A stretch of 64,000 nt of DNA from Paraburkholderia bannensis (GTDB taxonomy: Bacteria; Pseudomonadota; Gammaproteobacteria; Burkholderiales; Burkholderiaceae), in assembly GCF_014200455.1 (NCBI RefSeq), contig NZ_JACHBW010000010.1:124001-188000 (forward strand). The letters run 5' to 3'. Below are positions 18,386 to 27,451 of this stretch, in pieces. Position 1 is the stretch's first letter; each line of letters opens with the position of its first letter. Below the pieces are notes generated by a model. That model did no database searches. It saw nothing but the letters and a program-made list of their open reading frames with translations, and was not told the DNA's origin. A program made the translations under genes and the position numbers.

Positions 18386-19291
18386 ATGAAAGCACGTGAA
18401 ACCCAGGGCATGCTGCTCGGCCTCGTCGGCGTCATGATCTTCAGTCTGACCCTGCCGATGACGCGCATCGTCGTCCTCGAATTCCATCCGCTGCTCAACG
18501 GGCTGGGCCGCGCGCTCGCCGCCGCCGTGCCCGCCGCTTTGCTGCTGTGGATCCGCCGCGAAAAGCGGCCCACCTGGCCGCAGGTCAAAAGTCTCGCCGT
18601 CGTCTCGCTGGGCGTGATCGTCGCCTATCCGGTGTTTTCCGCCTGGGCGATGAAAAGCGTGCCCGCCTCGCACGGCGCCATCGTCAACGGCCTGCAGCCG
18701 CTCGCCGTGGCGATCTACGCCGCGTGGCTCTCGCACGAACGTCCTTCGAAGGCATTCTGGATCAGCGCGCTGATCGGCAGTGCGCTGGTCGTGGCCTTCG
18801 CGCTGCAGGCGGGCGGCGGGGCCCTGCACGCCGGCGACGCGTGGATGCTGGTGGCCGTGGGCATCGGCGCGCTCGGGTATGCCGAAGGCGCGCGCCTCGC
18901 GCGGCAACTGGGCGGCTGGCAGGTGATCTGCTGGGCGCTGGTGCTGTCGGCGCCCTTTCTCGTCCTGCCGGTGGGCTGGCTGGCGTGGGCGCATCACGTC
19001 GCGCACCCGGAACCGGTCGCGCTCAAGACCTGGCTGGCGTTCGGCTATGTCACGCTGTTTTCGCAGTTCATCGGCTTCTTCGCCTGGTACGCGGGCCTCG
19101 CCATGGGCGGCACCGCGCGCGTCGGCCAGGTGCAACTGCTGCAGATTTTCTTCACGATGGCGTTCTCCGCGCTGGCGTTTGGCGAGCAGGTCGCGCCCTC
19201 GGCATGGCTCTACGCTGCCGCCGTGATTGCCACCGTGATGGTGGGCAGGCGCGCCGCGATCCGCACCGCGCCTGTGCCGGCGCGCGCTTGA
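18386..19291 (+). CDS. EamA/DMT-family transporter
   Basis: A 301-residue protein with about ten membrane helices in two EamA halves (the first ending near residue 135, the second around 150-290). Such drug/metabolite exporters sit in the inner membrane and often move amino acids or their derivatives outward. It follows the VOC gene by 18 bp under probable MocR control. MocR next to an EamA exporter is a common neighbourhood in Burkholderia, where the substrate is usually unknown. Confidence 0.88.
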   Translation: MKARETQGMLLGLVGVMIFSLTLPMTRIVVLEFHPLLNGLGRALAAAVPAALLLWIRREKRPTWPQVKSLAVVSLGVIVAYPVFSAWAMKSVPASHGAIVNGLQPLAVAIYAAWLSHERPSKAFWISALIGSALVVAFALQAGGGALHAGDAWMLVAVGIGALGYAEGARLARQLGGWQVICWALVLSAPFLVLPVGWLAWAHHVAHPEPVALKTWLAFGYVTLFSQFIGFFAWYAGLAMGGTARVGQVQLLQIFFTMAFSALAFGEQVAPSAWLYAAAVIATVMVGRRAAIRTAPVPARA

Positions 19292-19319
19292 GCGGTTTTC
19301 GCGTCATAATCGAAGGTTT

Positions 19320-19351
19320 TGGCGGTCGCGGACAAGATCCCGCGACCGCCA
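19320..19351. other. Perfect hairpin between transporter and aminotransferase genes
   Basis: A 12-bp inverted repeat, TGGCGGTCGCGG at 19320-19331 and its complement at 19340-19351, with an 8-base loop and no T-run after it. It may be a factor-assisted terminator of the EamA gene or a leader structure of the next gene. Confidence 0.55.
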
Positions 19352-19423
19352 GTCAGACTACGCAGATTCACTCGTTTCCCCGTACTTCCCGTCACATTCG
19401 CCCGACCCTAAAAAGGAGACCCC

Positions 19424-20623
19424 ATGGACCAGAGCGATCTCAAGGCCGCCCCCGCGTGGCAACTGTCCGAGCGCGCAATCAAGCTGACCAGCTCGGCGAT
19501 TCGCGAAATCCTGAAGGTCACCGAACGGCCCGAAGTCATCTCCTTCGCGGGCGGCCTGCCCGCTCCGGCCAGCTTCCCGGCCGAGGAAATGCGCGCCGCC
19601 GCCGATCGCATCCTGCGCGACGATCCGTCGGGCGCGCTCCAGTACAGCGCGACCGAAGGCTATATGCCGCTGCGCGAATGGGTCGCCGAGCGCCACTCGG
19701 TGAACGGCGCGAAGGTGCGCCCCTCGCAGGTGCTCATCACCACGGGCTCGCAGCAGGCGCTCGACCTGATCGGCAAAGTGCTGGTCTCGCCCGATAGCCC
19801 CGTGCTGGTGGAAACGCCCACCTATCTGGGCGCGCTGCAGTCGTTTTCGCTCTACGAGCCGAACTACGTGCAGGTGCCGACCGACGACAAAGGTCTGGTG
19901 ACCGAAGGCCTCACGCCCGAAATCACGGCCGGCGCGCGTCTGCTCTACGCGATCCCGAACTTCCAGAACCCGACGGGCCGCCGCCTGCCGCTCGAACGCC
20001 GCCAGGCGCTCGCTGCCTTCGCGCAGACCTCGCCGTTCCCGGTGATCGAAGACGATCCCTACGGCGCGCTGCTCTACGCGGGCGAACCGCTGCCGACGGT
20101 GCACTCGATGGCGCCGGATCACGTCGTCCATCTGGGTTCGTTCTCGAAGGTGCTGGCTCCGGGCCTGCGCGTGGGCTACATCATCGCGCCCGAAGACCTG
20201 CACTTCAAACTCGTGCAGGCCAAGCAGGCGACCGACCTGCACACGCCCAGCTTCACGCAGCGCATCGTCTACGAAGTCGTCAAGGACGGCTTCCTCGACA
20301 CCCATATCCCCAAGGTGCGCGCGCTTTACCGCGACCAATGCGAAGCGATGCTCGACTCGCTCAAGCGCAACATGCCCGAAGGCGTAAGCTGGAACCGCCC
20401 GGAAGGCGGCATGTTCATCTGGGTCACGCTGCCGCAACAGATCGACAGTATGAAATTGCTGGAAGAAGCCGTTGCGCAGAACGTGGCCTTCGTGCCGGGC
20501 GCGCCCTTCTTCGCGCGCGAGCCGCAACGGAACAAGCTGCGCCTGTCGTTCGTCACCGTGCCGCCGGCGAAGATCGAGGAAGGCGTGGCGAAGCTCGCGA
20601 AGCTGATCCGCGCGCGCATGTGA
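19424..20623 (+). CDS. PLP-dependent aminotransferase (2-aminoadipate transaminase-like)
   Basis: A 399-residue fold-type I aminotransferase of the LysN/2-aminoadipate family. It starts after AAAAAGGAGA with ideal spacing. Tyr74 in QYSATEGY, NFQNPTG near 179-185, and Lys242 in HLGSFSKVLAPGLR form the PLP site. Relatives transfer amino groups between 2-oxoglutarate and broad donors (aminoadipate, aromatic or branched amino acids), so the exact donor is not certain. The RidA gene follows 51 bp downstream, which fits a pair that makes and clears reactive imines. Confidence 0.9.
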   Translation: MDQSDLKAAPAWQLSERAIKLTSSAIREILKVTERPEVISFAGGLPAPASFPAEEMRAAADRILRDDPSGALQYSATEGYMPLREWVAERHSVNGAKVRPSQVLITTGSQQALDLIGKVLVSPDSPVLVETPTYLGALQSFSLYEPNYVQVPTDDKGLVTEGLTPEITAGARLLYAIPNFQNPTGRRLPLERRQALAAFAQTSPFPVIEDDPYGALLYAGEPLPTVHSMAPDHVVHLGSFSKVLAPGLRVGYIIAPEDLHFKLVQAKQATDLHTPSFTQRIVYEVVKDGFLDTHIPKVRALYRDQCEAMLDSLKRNMPEGVSWNRPEGGMFIWVTLPQQIDSMKLLEEAVAQNVAFVPGAPFFAREPQRNKLRLSFVTVPPAKIEEGVAKLAKLIRARM

Positions 20624-20674
20624 TTTGACGCCCCATCGTCGACCAACCCGTTACCTGTACAAGGACTCCTGAAC

Positions 20675-21139
20675 ATGGCTGACATCAACATCTACGACCG
20701 TCTCGAACAGCTCGGCATCGAACTGCCGCAGGCCGGCGCACCCGCCGCCGCCTACGTGATGAGCGCACAGAGCGGCAACACGGTCTATCTGTCGGGTCAC
20801 ATCGCGAAGAAGGATGGCAAGGTGTGGACCGGCAAGCTCGGCGACACGCTCTCGACCGAGGAAGGCAAGGCCGCCGCGCGCTCGATCGCCATCGATCTGA
20901 TCGCCACGCTGCACGCCCACACGGGCGACCTGAACAAGGTCAAGCGCATCGTGAAGCTGATGAGCCTCGTGAACTCGACGTTCGATTTCACCGAGCAGCA
21001 CATCGTTACGAACGGCGCATCGGAACTGGTCGCCGACGTGTTTGGCGAAAAGGGCAAGCATGCCCGTTCGGCGTTCGGCGTCGCGCAGATCCCGCTCGGC
21101 GCATGCGTCGAGATCGAACTGATCGCCGAAGTCGAGTAA
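20675..21139 (+). CDS. RidA family protein
   Basis: A 154-residue YjgF/YER057c/UK114 protein. The AARSIAIDLIATLHAHTGDLNKVKRIVK stretch is summarised by its family-typical LNKVKRIVKL core at residues 88-97; Gly/Ser-rich strands precede it. It is of the longer RidA subgroup (about 150 residues), which often lacks the catalytic Arg of RidA proper, so imine hydrolysis is possible but not shown. It follows the aminotransferase by 51 bp and ends at a strong terminator. Confidence 0.9.
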   Translation: MADINIYDRLEQLGIELPQAGAPAAAYVMSAQSGNTVYLSGHIAKKDGKVWTGKLGDTLSTEEGKAAARSIAIDLIATLHAHTGDLNKVKRIVKLMSLVNSTFDFTEQHIVTNGASELVADVFGEKGKHARSAFGVAQIPLGACVEIELIAEVE

Positions 21140-21197
21140 GCGTTCATGTCGATGCGGCCGGTGCGCGAGTTCGCGCCGGCGCGCCTCAGTGATCTCG

Positions 21198-21227
21198 AAC
21201 CGCGCCGCAAGGTGCGGTTTTTTTTCG
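21198..21227 (+). terminator. Rho-independent terminator of ridA-type gene
   Basis: A 9-bp stem with one G-T pair (21198-21206 and 21211-21219) is closed by a GCAA tetraloop and followed by a T-run. It lies 59 bp after the RidA stop, directly before the 11-bp tandem repeat. Confidence 0.88.
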
Positions 21228-21286
21228 CCGCTTTTTCGCCGCTTTTTCGCCGCTTTTTCGCCGCTTTTTCGCCGCTTTTTCGCCGC
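21221..21286. repeat. 11-bp tandem repeat, six copies
   Basis: The unit TTTTTCGCCGC is repeated six times without error from 21221 to 21286, then decays in GAGTTTTT. It starts within the T-run of the RidA terminator and ends about 26 bp before the ATG of the PhzF-like gene, so it occupies most of the leader of that gene. Confidence 0.95.
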
Positions 21287-21312
21287 GAGTTTTTATCCTG
21301 ATAGTGCCGACC

Positions 21313-22221
21313 ATGACTCTACGCAGCGTCCGCTTCAAACAGGTCGACGTGTTCACGTCGCAGCCTTTCAAGGGCAATCCGCTGGCCGTGATTTTCGACG
21401 CCGATGCGCTCGACACCGCGCAAATGCAGGCCATCGCGCGCTGGACCAACCTGTCCGAGACCGTCTTCCTGCTGGCACCCACCGACGAACGCGCCGATTA
21501 TCGCGTGCGCATCTTCACGACCCAGGGCGAACTGCCGTTCGCGGGCCATCCAACCATCGGTTCGGCGCATGCGTTTCTCGACAGCGGCCGCACGCCGAAA
21601 ACGCCTGGCCGACTCGTGCAGGAATGCGGCGCGGGTCTCATCGAACTGGCGCAGCAGAGCGCGGCACGCGCCGGCGATGATGGTGGCATCCCCGCGCAGT
21701 GGGCCTTCGCCGCGCCGCCCGCCACGGTAACGCCGCTGCCCGCCACCCAGTACGAGCCCCTGCGCGCCGCGCTGCGCTCGGACGCGATCGACTTCGAGGC
21801 GCAGCCGTGCGGCGTCGATAACGGTGCGCCGTGGATCGTCGTGCGTCTTGCGTCGGCGCAGGATGTGCTCGCGCTCGATATCGATTACGAGGCACTTGCC
21901 GCCGTGGCCGCAAGCGTGGGCGGCCAGGGTCTCGCGGCCTACGGCCCGCACGCCGCCAACGGCCCCGCCAGCTTCGAAGTGCGCTGCCTCATGACCGGCC
22001 TGGGCAAGGGCGAAGATCCGGTGACCGGCAGCGCCAACGCCGCCATCGCACTATTGCTCGCCCAGCAGAACCGCCGCCCCGGCGAGCGTTACACCGTGCG
22101 GCAGGGCACGGCGATGGGGCGCGACGGACGCATCTCGGTCAACTACGACGATGCAGCGGACAAGATCTGGATCGGCGGCGCGGCGCTGACCGTCGTGGAC
22201 GGTTCGATTCAGATCGCATAA
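21313..22221 (+). CDS. PhzF family isomerase-like protein
   Basis: A 302-residue protein with the two-domain PhzF fold, normal length. FKQVDVFTSQPFKGNPLAV is the first conserved motif, Glu49 in NLSETVFLL corresponds to the catalytic Glu of PhzF, and GELPFAGHPTIGSAH is the family signature. GEDPVTGSANAAIA is the mirror motif of the second half. PhzF itself isomerises a phenazine precursor, but no phenazine genes are here, so the substrate is unknown. I chose ATG 21313 over GTG 21304. The leader consists largely of the 11-bp tandem repeat. Confidence 0.9.
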   Translation: MTLRSVRFKQVDVFTSQPFKGNPLAVIFDADALDTAQMQAIARWTNLSETVFLLAPTDERADYRVRIFTTQGELPFAGHPTIGSAHAFLDSGRTPKTPGRLVQECGAGLIELAQQSAARAGDDGGIPAQWAFAAPPATVTPLPATQYEPLRAALRSDAIDFEAQPCGVDNGAPWIVVRLASAQDVLALDIDYEALAAVAASVGGQGLAAYGPHAANGPASFEVRCLMTGLGKGEDPVTGSANAAIALLLAQQNRRPGERYTVRQGTAMGRDGRISVNYDDAADKIWIGGAALTVVDGSIQIA

Positions 22222-22691
22222 GTACGCGTGGCGTACGTGCATGCAGGCCCGCGCAGGGAACGCTGCATCCACGCGTCGCCGGGACAACGGCGGCACAGGA
22301 TTTCGCGCGGACTTGGGCGTAACGGGCACCACCGGGCACGCCCCGGCGCGCCCGCTGCGCCAGCGGCCACCCCGCCCCTCTCCCTGCTCGCCGCGACGCT
22401 ATGCCTGTCCGCGCGTCTATGCGTCGCACATCGAGCGTCGACGCCCTTGTTCCTCCAACTCGCGTATACCCGGGGGGGGACCGCTTCCTTAATCATTCCC
22501 CAACCATTAAGATCCAGACATCGGACGCAAAAGAGGCGTCCGCCGTGACTTTTTTTCCGCGCGTCTCGCGCTCCTTCCGTAGCCGTTTCGCATCCGATGC
22601 CGCCGATCCCACCGAGCGCCGTACTGACGTCCCGGCAGTCGTCCCGGCCGCCGCATCTGCGGTGCGGCAACCCGCATGCGCGGCGGGCCAG
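22222..22691. other. Long leader region of the GGDEF-EAL gene
   Basis: 470 bp. The frame of the GGDEF-EAL gene is open back to 22401 but the residues encoded there are low-complexity, so this is either leader DNA or an N-terminal extension. A GTG at 22545 is another candidate start. An A/T-rich stretch at 22490-22515 could include the promoter. No hairpin terminator of the PhzF-like gene is obvious. Confidence 0.4.
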
Positions 22692-25052
22692 ATGAGCACG
22701 AACTGGCGCCCCTTCGCACGCAACGCCACCTTGCGCGGCGCGCCCGATCCCGCTTATACGCGCCCGCGCACGCTGCTCGCGATTCCGCTGCTGGGCGTGC
22801 TGGTGCTGGTCCTGCTGTGGGCCGTGATCTTCACGCGCCTCTCGGTCGAAAAGGAAGCGACGCTGCGCGAGGCAACGGCCTCCGCTGCAATCCTTTCCGC
22901 GGCGCTCGAACAGCACACCGTCAAGGCGATCCATCAGGTCGACCAGATCACGCGCTTCGTGAAGTACGAGTTCGAGAAGACGCCCGATCACTTCAATCTC
23001 GCCACCACGGTCGAAAAAGGCGTGGTGCAAAGCGACTCGCTCGTGCAGGTGTCGATCATCGACGAGCACGGCAGGCTGGTCGCCAATACCGCCGACCCGA
23101 ATCCCAAGCCCATCGATCTCTCGGATCGCGAGCACTTCAAGGTGCACGAGCACGAGAACGACGACCAACTCTTCATCAGCAAGCCGGTGCTGGGCCGCGT
23201 ATCGGGTCACTGGACCCTGCAGATGACGCGCCGCCTCAATCACCAGGACGGCTCCTTCGCGGGCGTGGTGGTGGTCTCGGAAGATCCGGGCTACTTCACC
23301 AGCGACTTCTACAACAATGCGGCGATTGGCCGTGACGGCGTGATCGCCGTGATCTCGGATACCGGCGCCGTGCTCGCCCGCCGTACCGGCAGCGCCGAAC
23401 ACGCGTCAGGCGGGTTCTCCGCCAGCGGCGTCTATCCGATTTCGGAACATGTGTCCGGCATCTATGTCGATCCGATCGATCACGTGACGCGCATCGTTTC
23501 GTACCGCCATATCGACGGTTATCCGCTCGCCGTGCTGGTGGGCCTTTCGCAGGCCGAAGAATTCGCCGACTACAACCACACGCGCGACGTCTACCTGATG
23601 ATGGCGACGTTCATCTCGCTCGCCATGCTGTCGTTCTTCGCGGTGGCGACGGGTTTGATCGGCAAGCTGCTCGGGCGCGAGCGCGAGATGTCGCAACTCG
23701 TGCAATACGACCTGCTCACCGGCCTGCCCAACCGCTATGCCACGCTGCAACGGCTGCGCCACGAAGTCTCGCAGCCGGGCAATCTCGGGCGGCTGGCGAT
23801 TCTGTTTATCGACCTCGACAACTTCAAGACCGTCAACGACACGCTTGGCCACAACGCGGGCGACATCGTGCTGCAGATGAGCGCCGCGCGTCTGGCCGAT
23901 GCGGTGGGCGGCGCGGGCACGCTCGCGCGTATCGGTGGCGACGAGTTCGTGGTGATCGTCAAGGGCGACGAGATCGAGAAGCGCGCCAGCACGCTCGCGG
24001 AAACCACCAACGCCGCCTTCACGCATCCATTCGATGTGCGCGGCAGCGCCTTCGTGCTGCATGCGAGCACCGGCATCGCCTTGTTCGCCGTGGCGCACGA
24101 AAGCGAAATCGATCTGCTCAAGAAGGCCGATCTGGCGATGTACGCCGCCAAGGAAGCGGGCCGCAACTGCTTCCGCTTTTACTCGCCGCAGCTCGCGCAT
24201 CGCGCCGATCATCTGATGAAGTGGGAGCAGCAGTTGCGCGTGGCGCTGGCCGAAGGGCAACTGTTTCTCGCCTATCAGCCGAAGATCGATCTGCGCCGCC
24301 GCTGCATTACGGGTTTCGAGGCGCTGGTGCGCTGGAACCATCCGCAATACGGCCTGATCCCCGCGAGCGAATTCATTCCGGTGGCAGAATCGACCGGCCT
24401 GATCGTGCCGGTGGGCGACTTCGTCATCAGCACGGCCTGCGCGCAGCTTGCGCTGTGGCAGCAGCAAGGCTACGAGACGCTGTCGCTGGCGATCAATATA
24501 TCGGCGGTGCAATTCTGGCGCGGCGATCTCTACGAGACGATTTCGCGCGCCATCGAGGAAACCGGCATCGCCGCGCACAAGCTCGAACTCGAAATCACCG
24601 AGACGGCGATGATGGAGTATCCGGAACTGGTCTCCGAGAAAATTTTCGCCCTGAAGCGACTGGGCGTGCGCGTCGCGCTCGACGACTTCGGCACGGGTTA
24701 TTCGTCGTTGTCCTATCTGAATCGCTTCGCGGTGGACACGCTCAAGGTCGATCGCTCCTTCGTGCAAGCCATTCCCGCCGACCGCAGCGTTTGCGTGATG
24801 GTCTCGGCGATCGTCAATCTGGCGCGCTCGCTGGGCCTGACCGTGGTGGTGGAAGGCACCGAAACCGAGGAGCAGATTGCCTGGCTCGCCGCGCTCGGGC
24901 CGATCGAGGCGCAGGGCTTCCTGTTCTCGCGTCCGGTGCCGGTGGAAGGCGTGCCCGCGCTGATCGAGCGCTTTGGCGTGTGCGGCGATACGCCGGACGA
25001 GACCGGCGAGCAGCGCAACGAACGTTTGAGCGACACACAGCAGTCGCGTTAA
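22692..25052 (+). CDS. Membrane GGDEF-EAL protein with dCache sensor domain
   Basis: A 786-residue c-di-GMP enzyme. A membrane helix lies at about 28-48, a periplasmic PDC/dCache sensor at 50-300, and a second helix near 303-323. The GGDEF domain (from about 336) has an intact GGDEF motif near 414 but no upstream RxxD inhibitory site. The EAL domain (from about 525) has the complete set: EALVRW near 544, NIS, ELEITET, DDFGTGYSS, LKVDRSF and EAQGFLFSRP. Synthesis and hydrolysis of c-di-GMP are thus both possible. The start is uncertain: ATG 22692 gives a normal N-terminus, but the frame is open upstream to 22401. Confidence 0.9.
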   Translation: MSTNWRPFARNATLRGAPDPAYTRPRTLLAIPLLGVLVLVLLWAVIFTRLSVEKEATLREATASAAILSAALEQHTVKAIHQVDQITRFVKYEFEKTPDHFNLATTVEKGVVQSDSLVQVSIIDEHGRLVANTADPNPKPIDLSDREHFKVHEHENDDQLFISKPVLGRVSGHWTLQMTRRLNHQDGSFAGVVVVSEDPGYFTSDFYNNAAIGRDGVIAVISDTGAVLARRTGSAEHASGGFSASGVYPISEHVSGIYVDPIDHVTRIVSYRHIDGYPLAVLVGLSQAEEFADYNHTRDVYLMMATFISLAMLSFFAVATGLIGKLLGREREMSQLVQYDLLTGLPNRYATLQRLRHEVSQPGNLGRLAILFIDLDNFKTVNDTLGHNAGDIVLQMSAARLADAVGGAGTLARIGGDEFVVIVKGDEIEKRASTLAETTNAAFTHPFDVRGSAFVLHASTGIALFAVAHESEIDLLKKADLAMYAAKEAGRNCFRFYSPQLAHRADHLMKWEQQLRVALAEGQLFLAYQPKIDLRRRCITGFEALVRWNHPQYGLIPASEFIPVAESTGLIVPVGDFVISTACAQLALWQQQGYETLSLAINISAVQFWRGDLYETISRAIEETGIAAHKLELEITETAMMEYPELVSEKIFALKRLGVRVALDDFGTGYSSLSYLNRFAVDTLKVDRSFVQAIPADRSVCVMVSAIVNLARSLGLTVVVEGTETEEQIAWLAALGPIEAQGFLFSRPVPVEGVPALIERFGVCGDTPDETGEQRNERLSDTQQSR

Positions 25053-25098
25053 ACCCTGGCAGCGCGCTGAACGAGACAGCGCACTACCCTTCGCGCCT

Positions 25099-26127
25099 TT
25101 AGCGCGACCTCGCCCCCATAAAGCCGCCGAAGAACGCCCGCGCGTTGTCCTCCAGGCTTTCGAGGTGATAGCCGCCTTCCTGCACAATCACCGAAGGCAG
25201 ATCGAGCGCGCCAATCGCCTGACCGAGCTTGCCGAAGCCTTCGGTGCTCACGGCCACTTTCGACTGCGGATCGTCCTTGTAGATATCGAAGCCCAGCGCC
25301 AGCACCAGTGCGTCGGGCTCAAATCGCCTGAGCACGCGCAGCGCCGCGTCCACCCGCTCGAAAAACTGCGCTTCGCTCGCGCCATGCGGCATCGGCAGAT
25401 TGACGTTGTAACCCTCGCCTTCGCCCGCGCCGCGCTCCTCCTCGTAACCCGCCACGACCGGATAGAAGTTGGTCGGATCGCCGTGGATCGAGATGTAAAG
25501 CACGTCGTCGCGACCATAGAAGATTTCCTGCACGCCCTGGCCGTGATGCATATCGGTGTCGAGGATCGCCACGCGCCTGAAGCGGCTGCGCAACGACTGC
25601 GCCGCGATGGCCGCATTGTTCAGGTAGCAGAAACCGCCTGCCGCATCGGCGCGCGCATGGTGGCCGGGCGGACGGCTGATCGCGTAGCTCTCGCGCTCGC
25701 CATCGTTGATGCAGTGTGCCGCCGCCAGCGCGCTTTGCGCCGACCAGTAGGCCGCGCGCCACGTATTCTCACCAACAGGACAGCTGCCGTCGGCGAGATA
25801 GCGCGCCGCCTGGGCCAGCACGCCGCGCAGCGGATTCGGCTCGCGCACGAAAATATTCGACATCACTTCGTCGCCCCAATCATCGGGCATGCGTTTCCAG
25901 TCGGCGTGCGCCTCTTCGAGGAAGCGCAGATAGCTCATATCGTGCACCGCCGCGAGCGGCGCGGTGCCGAGATCGGCGGGCTCGCGCACGTCGAAGTCCA
26001 GCGAGCGTGCCGCCGCCGCCAGACGCGTGGCGCGCTGCGGCACTTCCTGCGGCTCGCGCATCTGGCCGCGCGACAGATAGGTGCACGGATGGTGCAGCAG
26101 TTGGTCGGGATGGAACCACGTTTTCAT
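25099..26127 (-). CDS. Histone-deacetylase family amidohydrolase, acetylpolyamine-deacetylase-like
   Basis: A 342-residue zinc amidohydrolase, the length of acetylpolyamine amidohydrolases. RPPGHHA at 152-158 provides the two active-site His (156, 157). DTDMHHG at 190-196 holds zinc ligands Asp192 and His194, Asp281 is the third, and Tyr320 in EGGYH is the catalytic Tyr. Family members remove acetyl groups from acetylputrescine, acetylspermidine or similar small amides. A good AAGGAAA site precedes it. It is third in a putative operon with an MFS transporter and an M20 amidase. It ends 46 bp from the convergent GGDEF-EAL gene. Confidence 0.88.
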   Translation of the reverse strand: MKTWFHPDQLLHHPCTYLSRGQMREPQEVPQRATRLAAAARSLDFDVREPADLGTAPLAAVHDMSYLRFLEEAHADWKRMPDDWGDEVMSNIFVREPNPLRGVLAQAARYLADGSCPVGENTWRAAYWSAQSALAAAHCINDGERESYAISRPPGHHARADAAGGFCYLNNAAIAAQSLRSRFRRVAILDTDMHHGQGVQEIFYGRDDVLYISIHGDPTNFYPVVAGYEEERGAGEGEGYNVNLPMPHGASEAQFFERVDAALRVLRRFEPDALVLALGFDIYKDDPQSKVAVSTEGFGKLGQAIGALDLPSVIVQEGGYHLESLEDNARAFFGGFMGARSR

Positions 26128-26150
26128 ATTTCGTTTTCCTTAGCTTTTGC

Positions 26151-27410
26151 TCAGACCGCCACCGCTTCCGGCACGCGCACGCCCGCTCGCGCGGCGACCG
26201 CGTTGAGCAGCACATTGGCGCCCGCCGTCACGTCTTCGGGCAGCGCGTCTTCCGCTTCGTTGTGCGAGAGGCCGTCCACGCAGGGGATGAACACCATCGC
26301 CGTCGGGCAGTAGCGTGCGAGGTGGATCGCGTCGTGCCCCGCGCCGCTCACAATGCGCTCGTTCGAGTAGCCCAGGCGCTCGACCGCGTCGGCGACCAGC
26401 GCCACGCAGGCGGGATCGAACGGCGTGGCCGGGCTGGTCCAGCAATGCGCGATGTTCACGCCCAGGCCGCGCGAGCCGCCCACCGCCGCGCAGGCCGCGC
26501 GCAGATCGCGCTCCATCGCATCGAGTTGCGCATCGTCGGGATGGCGCAAATCGACGGTAAAGGTCAGATTCGCGGCGATGGTGTTGCGCGACGAATTGGC
26601 GATCTGCATCTGCCCGATCGTCACGAGGCCGAGCGGCGCGTAACGCGCCATCACGCGCTCGATTTCCAGCGCCATTTGCGCCGCGCCGAAGAAGGCGTCC
26701 TTGCGGTAGCGCATCGGCGTGGTGCCCGCATGCGCGGCCACGCCCGTCACGTGGACGTCGAACCAGCGGATCGCCTGGCCGCCCGTCACCACGCCAATGG
26801 TCGTGCCGTTCGCCTCCAGAATCGGGCCTTGTTCGATATGGGCTTCAAAGTAGCTGTCGATGGCGACGCCTTGCACCGGCTTCGCGCCGCGCGCGCCGCA
26901 CGTATCGAGCGCCGCGCCGAGCGTCACGCCATCGGCATCTTCGCGCGCGAGGGCGTCGGCGAGCGTCATCGCGCCCGCGAACACCGCCGAGCCCAGCATC
27001 GCAGGCGTGAAGCGCGCGCCTTCCTCGTTGGTCCACGAGCAGATGTCGATGGGCTTTTCCGTGGTCGCGCTGACGTCGTTGAGCGCGCGCACGACTTCGA
27101 GCGCGGCCAGCACGCCGTAGACGCCGTCGAAGCGGCCGCCCTCGGGCTGCGTGTCGAGGTGGCTGCCCATCAGCACAGGGGCGGCGTTGGCATCGGTGCC
27201 CGCGCGGCGCGCGAACAGGTTGCCGATTTCGTCGGTCCACACCGTCATGCCGGCTTCGCGGCACCAGCGCGCGAACAGTTCGCGACCCTGACGATCTTCC
27301 TCGCTGAGCGCGAGACGGCGCACGCCGCCGCCCGCCGTCGCGCCGATGCGCGCCATTTCCGTGAGGCTCACCCACAGACGCGGGCCGTCGATTTGCAAGA
27401 GGTCTTTCAT
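26151..27410 (-). CDS. M20 Zn-dependent hydrolase, N-carbamoyl-L-amino-acid hydrolase type
   Basis: A 419-residue M20-family amidase. SHLDTQPEGGRFDG (residues 83-96) carries His84 and Asp95 of the dimetal site, NEEGARF near 128 the catalytic Glu, and SGAGHDAIH near 370 a later metal His. The hydantoinase/carbamoylase subfamily, including beta-ureidopropionase and allantoate amidohydrolase, shows this pattern. Substrate within the subfamily cannot be assigned; no allantoin or pyrimidine genes lie nearby. A GGAAGGA site precedes the start. It is the middle gene of the putative operon, 41 bp after the MFS gene and 23 bp before the deacetylase gene. Confidence 0.9.
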   Translation of the reverse strand: MKDLLQIDGPRLWVSLTEMARIGATAGGGVRRLALSEEDRQGRELFARWCREAGMTVWTDEIGNLFARRAGTDANAAPVLMGSHLDTQPEGGRFDGVYGVLAALEVVRALNDVSATTEKPIDICSWTNEEGARFTPAMLGSAVFAGAMTLADALAREDADGVTLGAALDTCGARGAKPVQGVAIDSYFEAHIEQGPILEANGTTIGVVTGGQAIRWFDVHVTGVAAHAGTTPMRYRKDAFFGAAQMALEIERVMARYAPLGLVTIGQMQIANSSRNTIAANLTFTVDLRHPDDAQLDAMERDLRAACAAVGGSRGLGVNIAHCWTSPATPFDPACVALVADAVERLGYSNERIVSGAGHDAIHLARYCPTAMVFIPCVDGLSHNEAEDALPEDVTAGANVLLNAVAARAGVRVPEAVAV

Positions 27411-27451
27411 CGGTCCTTCCGTTTAGATCGAATCGTTGGTTGCGCGCAGGC

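Noticed and set aside
16067..19135. 1022-residue open frame on the minus strand
   Set aside because: Only the part to 17530 is a MocR-type protein. The upstream part is antisense to the VOC and EamA genes and is low-complexity His/Arg/Ala sequence from GC bias.
21221..21286. CRISPR-like array
   Set aside because: Repeats are 11 bp, directly adjacent, without spacers; no cas genes are present.
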